Shown piece by piece: positions 8,555 through 19,777 of a stretch of 36,442 nucleotides of DNA (positions are counted from its first letter, which is position 1; each line of letters opens with the position of its first letter). The translations under genes and the position numbers were made by a program. This stretch comes from Erysipelothrix sp. GTDB lineage: Bacteria; Bacillota_I; Bacilli_A; Erysipelotrichales; Erysipelotrichaceae. The DNA is taken from the NCBI GenBank assembly GCA_012512455.1, contig JAAZEF010000066.1:1-36442 (forward strand), written 5' to 3'. Under the pieces are notes generated by a model, which worked only from the letters and a program-made list of their open reading frames with translations, ran no database searches and was not told where the DNA came from.

Positions 8555-11374
8555 CTATTCTAGGACTGCTTTAAGGTAATACCCTGTATATGAATCTTTA
8601 CTTTGGGCTACCTCTTCTGGTGTTCCTATTGCGACAAGGGTTCCTCCCCCGTCTCCACCTTCTGGTCCTAAATCTATAATCATATCAGCTGACTTTATTA
8701 TATCTAAATTGTGTTCAATTACCATAACTGTATCGCCATTATCGACAATTCTTTGAAGAACAGTAATAAGTTTGGCGACATCATAGGAATGAAGTCCGGT
8801 CGTTGGCTCATCTAGAATGAACAATGTCTTACCGGTGGCTACCTTTTGTAGTTCACTGGCTAATTTCACGCGTTGAGCTTCTCCACCTGATAGAGTTGTT
8901 GAAGATTGACCTAATTTTATATAGCCTAAACCGACGTCGACTAACGTTTGTAATTTCTTATGGATACTGGGAATAGCCTTAAAGAATTCTACAGCTTCTG
9001 AGGCTGGCATTTCTAAGACATCATAAATTGTCTTATTTTTATAGGTTACTAATAAGGTTTGACTGTTGTAACGTTTGCCTTCACATTCACTACATTTGAC
9101 ATAGACATCGGGTAAAAAATGCATCGCAATCTTCTTAACACCATCACCTTGACAGGCTTCACAGCGTCCACCTTTGACGTTAAAACTAAAGCGAGATTTC
9201 GTGAATCCGAATGTTTTCGCCTCGATTGTACTCGCGAATAAATCTCTGATCTGATCAAAGACTCCCGTATAAGTAGCGGGATTAGAGCGTGGTGTTCTAC
9301 CGATGGGACTTTGATTGATGACGACTAATTTATCTAAATTGTTTAAGCCATTAATTCGTTTGACACTTCCTGGTCGAACATTGACGCGATTTAAATGTTT
9401 CGCTAAGGATTTTCCGATGACCTCATTGACTAGACTAGATTTACCTGATCCTGAGACTCCGGTGACGACACTTAATGTTCCTAAGGGAATTTGAACGTCA
9501 ATGTTTTTAAGATTGTTTTGGGTCGCTCCGACCACTTTCATCTTTTTACCATTGCCTTTTCTTCTTTCTTTAGGGACTTCAATTTTTTCTTTTTTAGATA
9601 GATAGCGTCCTGTGATACTTTCTTCTACTTGCATCACTTCTTGTGGTGTTCCTGCGGCGACCACATAGCCACCATCTTCACCGGCACCTGGTCCGATATC
9701 GATAAGATAGTCACTGGCTAACATGGTTTCTTCATCGTGTTCGACGACTATTAAAGAGTTACCTAAGTCTCTCATGTCTTTTAAGGTATTAATTAACATG
9801 GCGTTGTCTCTTTGGTGTAGTCCAATTGATGGTTCATCTAAAACGTATAGAACACCTGTGAGTTGTGAACCAATTTGTGTGGCTAAGCGGATTCTTTGAG
9901 CTTCTCCTCCACTGAGACTTCCGGCATTTCGTGAGAGTGTTAAGTAATTGAGTCCGACATTCTTTAGAAAATGATATCTGTCTAAAATTTCTTTGACAAC
10001 GAGTCGTGATATTTCTTGTTTCGTAGGGTCTAACTTGATATTGTCTAAATAATCGATGGCATTTGAGACACTGAGACTGGTCATTTCATAGATATTCTTA
10101 TCGCCTATTTTAACACTGAGGGCTTTTTCATTGAGACGATGACCGTGACACTTATCACAGATTTGTTCACTCATGAAGCCTGAGACCCATTCACGATAAA
10201 ACTCAGATGATGTTTCAGGGAAGCGTCGTTGAATAAGAGAACCGATACCTTCGATCTGTTCTTTTCTTTGATAAGTAGAGCCACCTCGTGAGGTAATGGA
10301 GTATGAGATTAAATCATTTCCACCCCATAAAATGATTCTCATTTCTTTTTTGGTCATTTGTTTGAGGGGTTTATCTTTGTCAATCTTATAGTGTTTGAGG
10401 AGTTCGTTAAATTCTTGCCATTCCAAATTTTCAGTGTTGACGGTATTTTTAAAGTACTTAATGCCACCTTCATTAATTGATAACTCTTTGTCTGGCATTA
10501 ATAAGTCTTCATCAACGTGTTGTGTGACGCCTAGTCCTTTACATTGTTCACAAGCACCTAAGGAGGCGTTAAATGAAAAGAGGCGTGGTTCTAAATGGTC
10601 GATACTAAAACCACAAATTGGACAGGAGTGGTTGGTTGAAAAATGATGTAAATCATCATTGACTAAAACATCGACGTTACCTTTTCCTAATTTGATGGCG
10701 GTTTCTAGACTGTCATGTAGTCGTGTATCTATGCCTTCTTTTAAAATAATACGGTCAATGACCGCTTCGATCGTGTGTCGTTTGTTTTTATCTAAATCTT
10801 CTAATTCTTCGATGAGTGTTATGTGTCCGTTGACTCTGATACGTACATAGCCATTTTTCTTAAGGGATTCTAAAGTCTCTTTGTGACTTCCCTTTTTATC
10901 ATGGATGACAGGGGCTATGATCATCATTTTACTGCCGGTTTCAAAGTGCTTAATGGCTTCGACTATTTGAGGTATGGTTTGACTCTTAATTTCAATATGA
11001 TGGTGTGGACAAAAAGCGCTTCCTGCCCGTGCGTAAAGAAGACGTAAGTAGTCATAGATTTCTGTGACGGTGCCTACAGTTGATCTTGGGTTGTTGTTGG
11101 TTGTCTTTTGATCGATTGCGATGGCGGGACTGAGTCCTTCGATGACATCGACATCTGGTTTTTCGGCATTGCCTAAAAACTGTCGGGCATAGGCACTGAG
11201 AGATTCGACATAGCGACGTTGTCCTTCAGCGTAGATCGTATCGAAGGCTAGTGATGTTTTACCAGATCCTGATAGTCCGGTTATTATGACGAGTTTATTG
11301 CGAGGGATTTGTAGGTCAATGTTTTTTAAGTTATTGACGCGTGCTCCCTTGATGATGATTTTATCTTTTTCCAC
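8555..11374 (-). CDS. uvrA: Excinuclease ABC subunit A
   Basis: Two ABC ATPase modules ([49 protein letters not shown]), zinc-finger cysteines, LSGGEAQR twice. Confidence 0.98.
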   Translation of the reverse strand: MEKDKIIIKGARVNNLKNIDLQIPRNKLVIITGLSGSGKTSLAFDTIYAEGQRRYVESLSAYARQFLGNAEKPDVDVIEGLSPAIAIDQKTTNNNPRSTVGTVTEIYDYLRLLYARAGSAFCPHHHIEIKSQTIPQIVEAIKHFETGSKMMIIAPVIHDKKGSHKETLESLKKNGYVRIRVNGHITLIEELEDLDKNKRHTIEAVIDRIILKEGIDTRLHDSLETAIKLGKGNVDVLVNDDLHHFSTNHSCPICGFSIDHLEPRLFSFNASLGACEQCKGLGVTQHVDEDLLMPDKELSINEGGIKYFKNTVNTENLEWQEFNELLKHYKIDKDKPLKQMTKKEMRIILWGGNDLISYSITSRGGSTYQRKEQIEGIGSLIQRRFPETSSEFYREWVSGFMSEQICDKCHGHRLNEKALSVKIGDKNIYEMTSLSVSNAIDYLDNIKLDPTKQEISRLVVKEILDRYHFLKNVGLNYLTLSRNAGSLSGGEAQRIRLATQIGSQLTGVLYVLDEPSIGLHQRDNAMLINTLKDMRDLGNSLIVVEHDEETMLASDYLIDIGPGAGEDGGYVVAAGTPQEVMQVEESITGRYLSKKEKIEVPKERRKGNGKKMKVVGATQNNLKNIDVQIPLGTLSVVTGVSGSGKSSLVNEVIGKSLAKHLNRVNVRPGSVKRINGLNNLDKLVVINQSPIGRTPRSNPATYTGVFDQIRDLFASTIEAKTFGFTKSRFSFNVKGGRCEACQGDGVKKIAMHFLPDVYVKCSECEGKRYNSQTLLVTYKNKTIYDVLEMPASEAVEFFKAIPSIHKKLQTLVDVGLGYIKLGQSSTTLSGGEAQRVKLASELQKVATGKTLFILDEPTTGLHSYDVAKLITVLQRIVDNGDTVMVIEHNLDIIKSADMIIDLGPEGGDGGGTLVAIGTPEEVAQSKDSYTGYYLKAVLE

Positions 11375-11381
11375 GTTCTTT

Positions 11382-13361
11382 TCACTTCATTTCTGTTTTT
11401 AACTCTAATAGTATATCACGAAGTTCCGCTGCTCTTTCAAAGTCGAGCACACGGGCTGCTTCTTTCATTTCTTTTTCTAAATCATCCAAGACTTGTTGGC
11501 GTTGTTGTTTGGTAGGTTTACCTTTTTTAGTTAACATCTTGAGTGACATTTCTTTGGTTTCAACACTACGAATAGCTTCCCTAATTTCTTTTCTGATTGT
11601 TTGAGGGACAATATTGTGTTGTTCATTATAATCTATTTGAATCTGACGACGGCGATTAGTTTCACTTAGTGCGTAGTCCATGGATTCAGTGATTCTATCG
11701 GCGTACATGATGACTTTACCTTCTGAGTTACGGGCAGCTCGACCAATAATTTGGACTAAGGAGCGTTTACTTCTTAGGAAACCTTCTTTATCGGCATCTA
11801 ATATCGCGATTAATGACACTTCTGGTAAGTCTAGACCTTCTCTTAAGAGATTGATTCCGACTAAGACATCGATATTTCCTTTTCTTAAGTCACGTAAGAT
11901 TTCGATTCTTTCCAAAGTCTTTGTTTCATGGTGAAGATAACCGACTTTTAAATTCAACTTTAGAAAATAGTTGGTTAAGTCTTCTGCCATTCGTACGGTT
12001 AGGGCGGTGATTAAGACTCGTTCATCTTTTTTGATGCGTTCTTTGATTTCATCTAATAAATCATCGATTTGACCACGGGTGGGTCTGACTTCGATAATGG
12101 GGTCGAGTAGTCCGGTGGGTCGTATGATTTGTTGGACCACTTGTTGGTTTGCTAAATCGACTTCATAATCCCCTGGTGTGGCTGAGACATAAATGGCTTG
12201 ATTGACTTGTCCCATGAATTCATCGAAGGTCATGGGTCGATTATTGAGGGCACTGGGTAAGCGAAAACCATAGTTGACTAGGGTTTCTTTTCGGGATCGA
12301 TCACCGTTGTACATACCGCGTACTTGTGGTAATGAGGCATGGGATTCATCGACGACAAATAAAAAGTCGTCTGGAAAATAATCAAAGAGATTAAAGGGTC
12401 TTTGATTATCGCTTCGACCATCAATGTGTTGTGAGTAGTTTTCGATACCACTACAGATACCAGTTTCACGTAGTGCTTCTAAATCGTAGCGCGTTCTTTG
12501 TTCTAAACGTTGAGCTTCTAAGAGCTTGCCTTCTTCTTTGAGGACAAGTAGTCTTTCTTCTAATTCTTGTTCTATTTTGTTGCAGGCGACTAAGATATCT
12601 TCTTTCTTTCGAGCATATTCGTTGGCTGGAAAGATATTGTAGACTTGATAGCCTTGTTTTACACCACCTGTTAAGGCATCGACTTCGACGATTCTTTCGA
12701 CTTCATCGCCGAACATTTCGATGCGGACAATGAAATCGTCACGATAACCTAAGATGAGTTCGATGATATCACCGGTGACTCTAAATTTACCGCGACTGAG
12801 GTCGATATCGTTTCTTGAATATTGACGATTGACGAGTTCTCGTAATAAGTCATTTCTGTCTATTGTGTCTCCGACTCGGACCGTGTATAACATGTGTCGA
12901 TAGAGTGCTGGATCAGAACTGGCGAAGATACAGGCGACTGAGGCGACCACGATAGTGTCTCTTCTTTCGAGTATTGAGTTGAGGGCACTGAGTCGTAACA
13001 TGTCGAGTTCTTCGTTGATCATGGATGTCTTTTCAATATATGTATCGGTTCTGGGCACGTAGGCTTCGGGTTGATAGTAATCGAAATTGGACACAAAATA
13101 CTCGACTCGGTTATTTGGAAAAAAAGACTTAAATTCCGAGTAGAGTTGTCCGGCTAATGTTTTATTGTGTGCTAATACTAAGGTTGGTTTATTGACCTCT
13201 TGGATGACATGAGAGATGGTAAATGTTTTACCGGTTCCTGTGGCACCTAAGAGTACTTGATGTTTTTTATCTTGTTGTAGTCCTTTAACGAGACTGTCTA
13301 TGGCTTTGGGTTGGTCTCCTTTGGGATTAAAGTCTGAGACTAACGAAAATGCTTTGGCCAA
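11382..13361 (-). CDS. uvrB: Excinuclease ABC subunit B
   Basis: [16 protein letters not shown], helicase motifs, C-terminal UVR domain. Start placed at TTG 13361, preceded by AAGGAGGGATTTTGC, instead of the track's 13418. Confidence 0.96.
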   Translation of the reverse strand: MAKAFSLVSDFNPKGDQPKAIDSLVKGLQQDKKHQVLLGATGTGKTFTISHVIQEVNKPTLVLAHNKTLAGQLYSEFKSFFPNNRVEYFVSNFDYYQPEAYVPRTDTYIEKTSMINEELDMLRLSALNSILERRDTIVVASVACIFASSDPALYRHMLYTVRVGDTIDRNDLLRELVNRQYSRNDIDLSRGKFRVTGDIIELILGYRDDFIVRIEMFGDEVERIVEVDALTGGVKQGYQVYNIFPANEYARKKEDILVACNKIEQELEERLLVLKEEGKLLEAQRLEQRTRYDLEALRETGICSGIENYSQHIDGRSDNQRPFNLFDYFPDDFLFVVDESHASLPQVRGMYNGDRSRKETLVNYGFRLPSALNNRPMTFDEFMGQVNQAIYVSATPGDYEVDLANQQVVQQIIRPTGLLDPIIEVRPTRGQIDDLLDEIKERIKKDERVLITALTVRMAEDLTNYFLKLNLKVGYLHHETKTLERIEILRDLRKGNIDVLVGINLLREGLDLPEVSLIAILDADKEGFLRSKRSLVQIIGRAARNSEGKVIMYADRITESMDYALSETNRRRQIQIDYNEQHNIVPQTIRKEIREAIRSVETKEMSLKMLTKKGKPTKQQRQQVLDDLEKEMKEAARVLDFERAAELRDILLELKTEMK

Positions 13362-13377
13362 GCAAAATCCCTCCTTA

Positions 13378-14919
13378 CTAGTTGGAAATAATTTCGAGTG
13401 CCATTTGATATTGAACATCGTGAAGGTCTTTATTTAAGTTCCATTCACGGATGATTGATGATGAGAGACTAGAGACTAATGAGGCGTTGATGATGCCATC
13501 TTTTCTCATTTGTAAGTCTTGTTGATATTCAATGAGGGCATTATAAGTAATTTCATCATAATAGCCATCAAATCGTTCTATGTTATATCCTAAGAAATCT
13601 AAAGCCTGTTGGACATAGGAAACACCTTCGTGTACTTCGTTGACTCTGACACTTGGTTTATCGTCTTCAAAGGTTGGTATATCTTGATAGAATACGTCGT
13701 GTAGTCTGATTTCTATGGTAGGATCGATGCCGACCCCATGGATTTGATTGCCTAAGGGGGTGAGCCATTGGGCAGTGGTGTATTTAAGTGCGGAGCCATC
13801 TTCAAAGGGATAGGTAACTTGGACTGTTCCTTTTCCGTAAGTAGTGACACCGACAACTTCAATGTCTATATTTTCTTTAAGTGCTGCGGTTAAAACTTCA
13901 GAGGCTGAGGCTGAGTATTGATTGACTAAGATGACAATCTCTTCAATATTTTCGAAGACTTGCCCACTAGAATATGTATCGACAACTCTTTCGTCTCTAA
14001 ATTCTTCTCTGATGACGATTGATTCTTTGTCTAAAAAGTAACTGGCGATTTGATTTAATGTTGATAGATAGCCACCACCATTGTCACGTACGTCAATGAT
14101 CAGTTTGGTTACATTGTCTTTAGCCATTTCTTCTAAGTAATATTCAACTTCGTCTCCAGTTTGGAGAGAGAACGAGCTAATTTCTAAGTAACCAACATTA
14201 TAATCAAACCCTACGACATCAATAATTGTGCCATAAGCAGATGCTGATACGGGACCTCTTGTGATGTTTAAGCTGATAATGGCTTCTCCTCGTTTGAAGC
14301 CTATTTCAACGACAGTATCATTTTCGCCACGGACCATATCTGATAAAGTATCTTGATCGGTTCCGATGACACTTTGTCCGTTGACCGAATAGAAAATATC
14401 TCCTGCCATGACGCCTGCTCTTTGAGCGGGTGAGTTGGGTAGGACACGGTCGACTATATTGTAGCCATCGATATTGTAGTATTGGACACCGATGCCGACA
14501 AAGTTAGCGTTGAGACTTTGTTCAAAGGAAGCATAATCCTCTTTGGACAAATATTCAGTGTGAATATCACCGTTGAGGTCGATCATTCCGTTGATGGCAT
14601 TTTCGACTAAGTCACCTGAGACATTTTCTAAATCTTTTCCAAAATACCATTTGGTGGCGAGTATATCATAAATTGCTTGAAATTTTCTTAAATCCTGAGT
14701 TGTTTGTTGAACATTTCCTGATTGATTACCATCACTTGGTGGTACTAAAATAGGTTGGTTATTAAGATAGGCTTGATTAAAGACTATCCCGATAACAAAA
14801 CTTAAAAGAACTCCGATAATAAAGAAAGATTTAAAACGATTCTTTTTCTTTTTCTCTTTTTCTTCGTCAGGCCATAAGTGACGTTCTAATTTAATTGTTA
14901 CTTTTTCTTTTTCTTCCAT
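13378..14919 (-). CDS. ctpA: C-terminal processing peptidase (S41) with PDZ and C-terminal peptidoglycan-binding domain
   Basis: N-terminal TM, PDZ ([38 protein letters not shown]), S41 core ([31 protein letters not shown]), PG-binding tail. Start set at ATG 14919 (RBS GAAGGTG). Confidence 0.93.
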   Translation of the reverse strand: MEEKEKVTIKLERHLWPDEEKEKKKKNRFKSFFIIGVLLSFVIGIVFNQAYLNNQPILVPPSDGNQSGNVQQTTQDLRKFQAIYDILATKWYFGKDLENVSGDLVENAINGMIDLNGDIHTEYLSKEDYASFEQSLNANFVGIGVQYYNIDGYNIVDRVLPNSPAQRAGVMAGDIFYSVNGQSVIGTDQDTLSDMVRGENDTVVEIGFKRGEAIISLNITRGPVSASAYGTIIDVVGFDYNVGYLEISSFSLQTGDEVEYYLEEMAKDNVTKLIIDVRDNGGGYLSTLNQIASYFLDKESIVIREEFRDERVVDTYSSGQVFENIEEIVILVNQYSASASEVLTAALKENIDIEVVGVTTYGKGTVQVTYPFEDGSALKYTTAQWLTPLGNQIHGVGIDPTIEIRLHDVFYQDIPTFEDDKPSVRVNEVHEGVSYVQQALDFLGYNIERFDGYYDEITYNALIEYQQDLQMRKDGIINASLVSSLSSSIIREWNLNKDLHDVQYQMALEIISN

Positions 14920-15047
14920 AGTTCTGTTCACCTTCGTCATTTTGATTGACTTCTTTATTATACACCATTTACTGATAATAGCGCACAATAGCAAAATCGT
15001 CCTCTTTCAACTCGTGATGACCGTTGAAACTATAACAAATATAAAAA

Positions 15048-15073
15048 GGGTAACTATACACTTCTTGTTACCC
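15048..15073 (-). terminator. Rho-independent terminator downstream of the 15108-15554 gene
   Basis: GGGTAAC-N12-GTTACCC followed on the minus strand by TTTTTAT. Confidence 0.75.
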
Positions 15074-15107
15074 CATTTATTGATTAATACATTATCTCTC
15101 ATTAAAG

Positions 15108-15554
15108 TTAATTAGGTGTGTTTACTGGATTTTTGACATCATCTTTAATCTCAAATATTTTCATTCCAAAATACAACCCAATACCAAGACCGATAAAAAA
15201 GACATAGAAAACTGCGAGAAAATCAAGGAATGTCTTTTCAACCATATAAAAACCGATTAAAACTACTGTTAAAACACCTATAAATAGTAAGTAGTAGATG
15301 ACAAAATTTCTCATATTATGGTATTGAACAATATATCTTTCCCTAAAGTGTCTATAACCTACAAAAAGAATTATTCCTGTAGTTACTAAGTTTAGTGGAT
15401 GAAACAAAGATGCTAAAAAACCAGATAATAGCTCCATTCCAACTAATGGTTCGCCAAAAACGCCATTAATGTACAACAACATATAACCTGTAGAGAATAA
15501 TACAGCACACACAAATGAAAATACGTATGTTTTGGGTACGTTAAACTTAACCAT
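15108..15554 (-). CDS. Multi-pass membrane protein, unknown function
   Basis: About four hydrophobic helices. Start set at ATG 15554 (RBS GGAGTGATTTT) rather than 15632. Confidence 0.75.
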   Translation of the reverse strand: MVKFNVPKTYVFSFVCAVLFSTGYMLLYINGVFGEPLVGMELLSGFLASLFHPLNLVTTGIILFVGYRHFRERYIVQYHNMRNFVIYYLLFIGVLTVVLIGFYMVEKTFLDFLAVFYVFFIGLGIGLYFGMKIFEIKDDVKNPVNTPN

Positions 15555-15736
15555 AAAATCACTCCTTTTTCTATAATTTAATTCCATTGAATAATACGGT
15601 ATCACAAACCTGAGACACATTCTTCCCACCATGCTTATACTCCAATTATACTATAGAATGCCAACAAATGTATCGTAACAATTATTTGCAATTTTTTTTT
15701 TTAACATAATAGGTTTATAGGGAGGTAGAGGAAAGC

Positions 15737-16096
15737 ATGAACAACAATTTAGGCAAGAAAATCTATGATTTAAGAGTTTTAAACAAAGATTCACAAGAAG
15801 ATCTGGCACAAAAGATTAATACGTCAAGACAGACTATTTCGAAATGGGAAGCTGGACATAGTAATCCTGATTTTAATATTCTCAACCAAATAGCAAAACT
15901 ATATGGAAAAGACATTACTTATTTCACTGAAGAGCAGAATCAGGAAGTTGCAGACCATATGATTCTTGACAGACGAAATTCCAAATTATTAATGATCGCT
16001 TTAGGTTTAGTGATTACATCAGTGGCTGGTGCTATCTCTTTAATAATAACTGCACCTTACCTTTTTAGAAACATACAACATCGTAACAAACTGTAG
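15737..16096 (+). CDS. XRE-family HTH regulator with C-terminal transmembrane segment (possibly truncated)
   Basis: KIYDLRVLNKDSQEDLAQKINTSRQTISKWEAGHSNPDFNILNQIAKLY is a typical Xre HTH; one hydrophobic helix follows. RBS GGGAGGTAGAGG. The only complete plus-strand gene I accept. Confidence 0.9.
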   Translation: MNNNLGKKIYDLRVLNKDSQEDLAQKINTSRQTISKWEAGHSNPDFNILNQIAKLYGKDITYFTEEQNQEVADHMILDRRNSKLLMIALGLVITSVAGAISLIITAPYLFRNIQHRNKL

Positions 16097-16270
16097 AGTA
16101 TCGTATTGCTTCTGTCAGTCTTAATGGGCGCTTATCTTTTGTCGACTCACAGATGAATTTGAAAATTTGCTAATATCTTCATCAAGTTTTTCTTGTGTTT
16201 CTTTTATGTGTACAGTTAAGGAAAATAATTTAGCAATCACAAACTTTCGAGCTTAAAGATGAACGAAAGA

Positions 16271-16585
16271 TTAGTTGGATGACAAAACACTTCTGAAATC
16301 TTTAGGTATAAACGCCAGCGGTAAAGTAACAATACAAAAGGCAATGACTAACAATGTCACAACAATAGTTGGTAGAACATACTCTCTATAAATAAGACTA
16401 GTCAATATTAACACCCCAATATTGAAGGGTAAGTAAAATCTTAGAAAGATGCCTACTAAGAAATACAAAGATTTCCATAATTCTGAACTTTTTGTTATTT
16501 CATGTTTCATACCATTATCAAAGTATGTTAGTTCATCTTTCTTCGAGCTTTTAATTATATTCCAAAGAAACTTGTATCTTTCCAC
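16271..16585 (-). CDS. Small membrane protein, unknown function
   Basis: 104 aa, two to three hydrophobic helices; RBS GGAAGGAGGATAATATT upstream. Confidence 0.7.
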   Translation of the reverse strand: MERYKFLWNIIKSSKKDELTYFDNGMKHEITKSSELWKSLYFLVGIFLRFYLPFNIGVLILTSLIYREYVLPTIVVTLLVIAFCIVTLPLAFIPKDFRSVLSSN

Positions 16586-16705
16586 AATATTATCCTCCTT
16601 CCCGCTGTATCTGTACCTTAATCATACTATAGAATGTGTAAAATGACCCGCAATGATTCGTTGCATTTTGCTATAATTTTTAACATTATGGTTTTTAGAG
16701 ACAAA

Positions 16706-16731
16706 AAATCCACTAGCTAGCTAGTGGATTT
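16706..16731 (-). terminator. Terminator downstream of the M23 peptidase gene
   Basis: Perfect 26-nt palindrome AAATCCACTAGCTAGCTAGTGGATTT, then a minus-strand T run. Confidence 0.85.
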
Positions 16732-16735
16732 GAGT

Positions 16736-18208
16736 TTAATATGATGCTCCTACAGCAACACCGTAGTGATGTTGAGGATTGACACGACATGGTGCGCCTT
16801 TGACTTCACAACGCCATGACATGGTCATCCATGCGCCGTTGGGTGTGAAATGAATACTACCGCTCCATACATTGTTTAAATATTCAGTGAGATCATAATT
16901 TCCTAGGTACATGACTTCATGGTGTAAATGAGATCCTGTGGAGTTTCCTGAGGAACCCATATAACCTAATGTGGACCCTTTAGAGATGATTTGTCCATCG
17001 GATACTGCGACACTGGTTAAGTGCGCATATGTTAGGGCGTATAAACCATCTGGCATTTGAACGACGGTAATGACTTGGTTTCCACCCCAGTTATTATTGA
17101 GACCACAGGTACTACCTAAATAACCTACAGATGGACAGCCTTGATAGGACTTAATGACAATTCCTGGTCCTGTGGAGACAATGGGTGTGCCCATTGATGC
17201 GGCCATATCGACTCCGTAGTGGATTCCTCCACCAAAGCTAGCAGGATAATACCAAGAGCCTGCGGAAATATAGAAGCGACCATTGACAGGGAATATCCAT
17301 CCGTCACCGGTACCGACATTGGATGTGTCACCACCGCTTTGTTCGGCTTTCTTACGTTCTTCTTCTAGACGTGCTGCTAGGTCTTTAAGACCTTTAGAGA
17401 CATTGTTTCTTTCTGATTGTGATAATTGCATGGCACCTTGAGCGGCCATTTGTTTTTCTAAGAGTTCTGCTTCTTGTTTTTTATATTCGACGACAATAAT
17501 TTCAACGTTACTCTTGGCAACCTCGACGAGATCTTTTTGGATCATCGTATTAACGATGGTTTCTTCAAGGAGTTGTTGTTGTCGTGCGACTTCGTCTTGT
17601 TCGCTTTTTAATTGTTCTCTCATGGCGGTGACCACACCAATTTGTTCTTGATCAAAGTTGGTGACCAGATTCATGACAGATGATCTTCTTAAGAAATCTG
17701 AGAAGTCTTTTGCTCCAAAGAGAAAGGAAATGTCACTATTAATATAGAGTGATGGCTGCATAGAGGCCATTCTTTCCTTGATACTTTCATCTAGTGCATC
17801 GATTTCTGCTTGTCTTTCTTCGATGAGTAGGTTGAGTTCTTGGATGTTGGCTTCCATTCTTTCAACTTCTTTTTCGTTAGTGACAATTTCTGCTTCCATG
17901 GCTTCTATTTCTGTTTCCATGGCTTGAATTTGTCCAACATACTCAGTGATGTTAGCTTGAATATCATCAATCTCAAGTTCTAAATCTTTAACACTGCTTT
18001 GTTGACTCTTAACTTTGTTATCTAAATACTTTGAAAAACTTTGACAAGTATCTTGGTTGACACTACTGATCGTGCCAAAACAAAGGTCTTTATAATATTG
18101 TTCGTCTGCCGCAAATTCTTCGTCACTGATCGCGAAAGCCATTTGTGGCACCACAAATAATAAAAGAAGAGATAACATTGTAATTAAAACTTTACTAAAT
18201 CGTTTCAT
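16736..18208 (-). CDS. FtsX-associated murein hydrolase/activator: signal peptide, coiled coil, LytM/M23 domain
   Basis: Signal peptide, long coiled coil, M23 motifs HYGVDMA and GSHLHHEV. Directly downstream of ftsX with an ATGA overlap (ATG at 18208). Confidence 0.92.
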   Translation of the reverse strand: MKRFSKVLITMLSLLLLFVVPQMAFAISDEEFAADEQYYKDLCFGTISSVNQDTCQSFSKYLDNKVKSQQSSVKDLELEIDDIQANITEYVGQIQAMETEIEAMEAEIVTNEKEVERMEANIQELNLLIEERQAEIDALDESIKERMASMQPSLYINSDISFLFGAKDFSDFLRRSSVMNLVTNFDQEQIGVVTAMREQLKSEQDEVARQQQLLEETIVNTMIQKDLVEVAKSNVEIIVVEYKKQEAELLEKQMAAQGAMQLSQSERNNVSKGLKDLAARLEEERKKAEQSGGDTSNVGTGDGWIFPVNGRFYISAGSWYYPASFGGGIHYGVDMAASMGTPIVSTGPGIVIKSYQGCPSVGYLGSTCGLNNNWGGNQVITVVQMPDGLYALTYAHLTSVAVSDGQIISKGSTLGYMGSSGNSTGSHLHHEVMYLGNYDLTEYLNNVWSGSIHFTPNGAWMTMSWRCEVKGAPCRVNPQHHYGVAVGASY

Positions 18209-19089
18209 CGTTTCCACCTCAAATATCTACTGACGGAAATAAAGCTACCTACGATACCTACGATCATCGCGATAATAACTATTATTAATGCGATATCGAG
18301 GGTGACCAGCTGTGGCTCTACCATTTGGAACATTTCGACGATGATTCGTCCACCAAGTAAATTGTACAATCTTTGATAGCCAAAGACAACTACTAACACT
18401 GGGATGATCGAACCAAAGAGCCCTATTAAGAGGCCTTCAACGATAAAGGGTGAGCGAATGAAGCCGTTAGTTGCCCCTACTATTCGCATGATTCCTATTT
18501 CGTTGGCTCGTGAGTGAATGGACATTTTTATTGAGTTTGAGATTAAGAAGATAGCCAATAAAGTTAAGGCGACAACGAATACATAACCTATATAGCGAGT
18601 ACCATCCAATAAATTAATCATGGAGACTGTGTCAGCTCCACCGTAACTGACTTCTCGAGACCAAGAGTAGTTATTAATTTGATTGGCAATGGCTACAATA
18701 TCTGAGCCTTCTTCGATAGTGACAGTATAAGCATCAAATAGTGGGTTATTGTCGTTTTGATAAGGTTCATATTCTGGACCTAATTCCGCAATCCAGTTCT
18801 TTATTTCATCTTCTTTAGATATGAAGGTAATTTGAGAGACGCCATCGATACTGTTGATTTGACTCACTTGTGAGTCAACATTATCTTCGGCCGTTCTTTG
18901 TATGGTGACATAGATTTGGACGGATTCTTCGATACGAGTGGTAATGTTATTGACATTTTCATAGAATAATAGAAAAACTCCTAGGATAACTAGGGTGACC
19001 ATCACGGCTGAGATGGCCGAGAGTGACATTCCAAAGTGACGAAAAACTCCTTTGAATCCTTCTTTAATCGGGCGCCATAGTCGATTCAT
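18205..19089 (-). CDS. ftsX: Cell division protein FtsX
   Basis: FtsX permease architecture (SANEIGIMRIVGATNGFIRSPFIVEGL), adjacent to ftsE. Confidence 0.96.
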   Translation of the reverse strand: MNRLWRPIKEGFKGVFRHFGMSLSAISAVMVTLVILGVFLLFYENVNNITTRIEESVQIYVTIQRTAEDNVDSQVSQINSIDGVSQITFISKEDEIKNWIAELGPEYEPYQNDNNPLFDAYTVTIEEGSDIVAIANQINNYSWSREVSYGGADTVSMINLLDGTRYIGYVFVVALTLLAIFLISNSIKMSIHSRANEIGIMRIVGATNGFIRSPFIVEGLLIGLFGSIIPVLVVVFGYQRLYNLLGGRIIVEMFQMVEPQLVTLDIALIIVIIAMIVGIVGSFISVSRYLRWKR

Positions 19090-19768
19090 TGATGTAACCT
19101 CCTAAGCTTAAATCGGCGACAACGTGTCCATCGGATAATACGATGGTGCGTTTTTTCATGGTATTCACAATGCCTTCAGCGTGGGTAACCATGACGATTG
19201 TTGTCTTTTGTTCTTTATTGATACGGTCTAGTAATTGCATGATATTTTTGGAGCGTTCAGGGTCTAAGTTTCCTGTGGGCTCATCAGCTATTAAGACTTT
19301 GGGTGAGTTGGAAATGGCTCGTGCGATGGCGACTCTTTGTTGTTGTCCACCAGATAGTTCATCAGGATAGGAGTGTGGTTTGTCACTTAGACCAACTAGA
19401 TCTAAAACATCACGGACTCTTTTTCTTATGAGGTGTGGTTTCATATAGAGTGATTCTAAAGCAAAAGAGACATTCTCAAAGACTGTCTTGTTGGGTAGTA
19501 ATTTATAATCTTGATAAACAACACCTATTTTACGACGATAGTAGGGTATTTTTCGACGTCTTAATTTACCCACATTGACATCGTCGACTTGGACTAACCC
19601 AGAGGTAGGAATTTCTTCAGCGTCTAATAATTTAATAAGAGTTGATTTTCCTGAGCCAGTGGGTCCTATGACATAAACAAATTCTCCAGGTTCAATATGA
19701 AGTGTTGTGTCATGGAGAGCATTGGTTCCATTAGGGTATTGTTTGTTTACGTTTTGTAATACAATCAT
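19064..19768 (-). CDS. ftsE: Cell division ATP-binding protein FtsE
   Basis: Walker A IGPTGSGKSTLIKLL, signature LSGGQQQRVAIARA, Walker B VLIADEPTGNLDP. Confidence 0.96.
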   Translation of the reverse strand: MIVLQNVNKQYPNGTNALHDTTLHIEPGEFVYVIGPTGSGKSTLIKLLDAEEIPTSGLVQVDDVNVGKLRRRKIPYYRRKIGVVYQDYKLLPNKTVFENVSFALESLYMKPHLIRKRVRDVLDLVGLSDKPHSYPDELSGGQQQRVAIARAISNSPKVLIADEPTGNLDPERSKNIMQLLDRINKEQKTTIVMVTHAEGIVNTMKKRTIVLSDGHVVADLSLGGYINESTMAPD

Positions 19769-19777
19769 ACAGGCTCC

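Noticed and set aside
10395-10850. Plus-strand ORFs (83 and 63 aa) within uvrA
   Set aside because: Antisense shadow ORFs of a highly conserved gene.
11680-11934. Plus-strand 84-aa ORF within uvrB
   Set aside because: Antisense to conserved helicase coding sequence; no independent support.
16449-16646. Plus-strand 65-aa ORF opposite the 104-aa membrane gene
   Set aside because: Antisense to a better-supported ORF with a strong RBS.
19143-19370. Plus-strand 75-aa ORF within ftsE
   Set aside because: Antisense to the ABC ATPase core.
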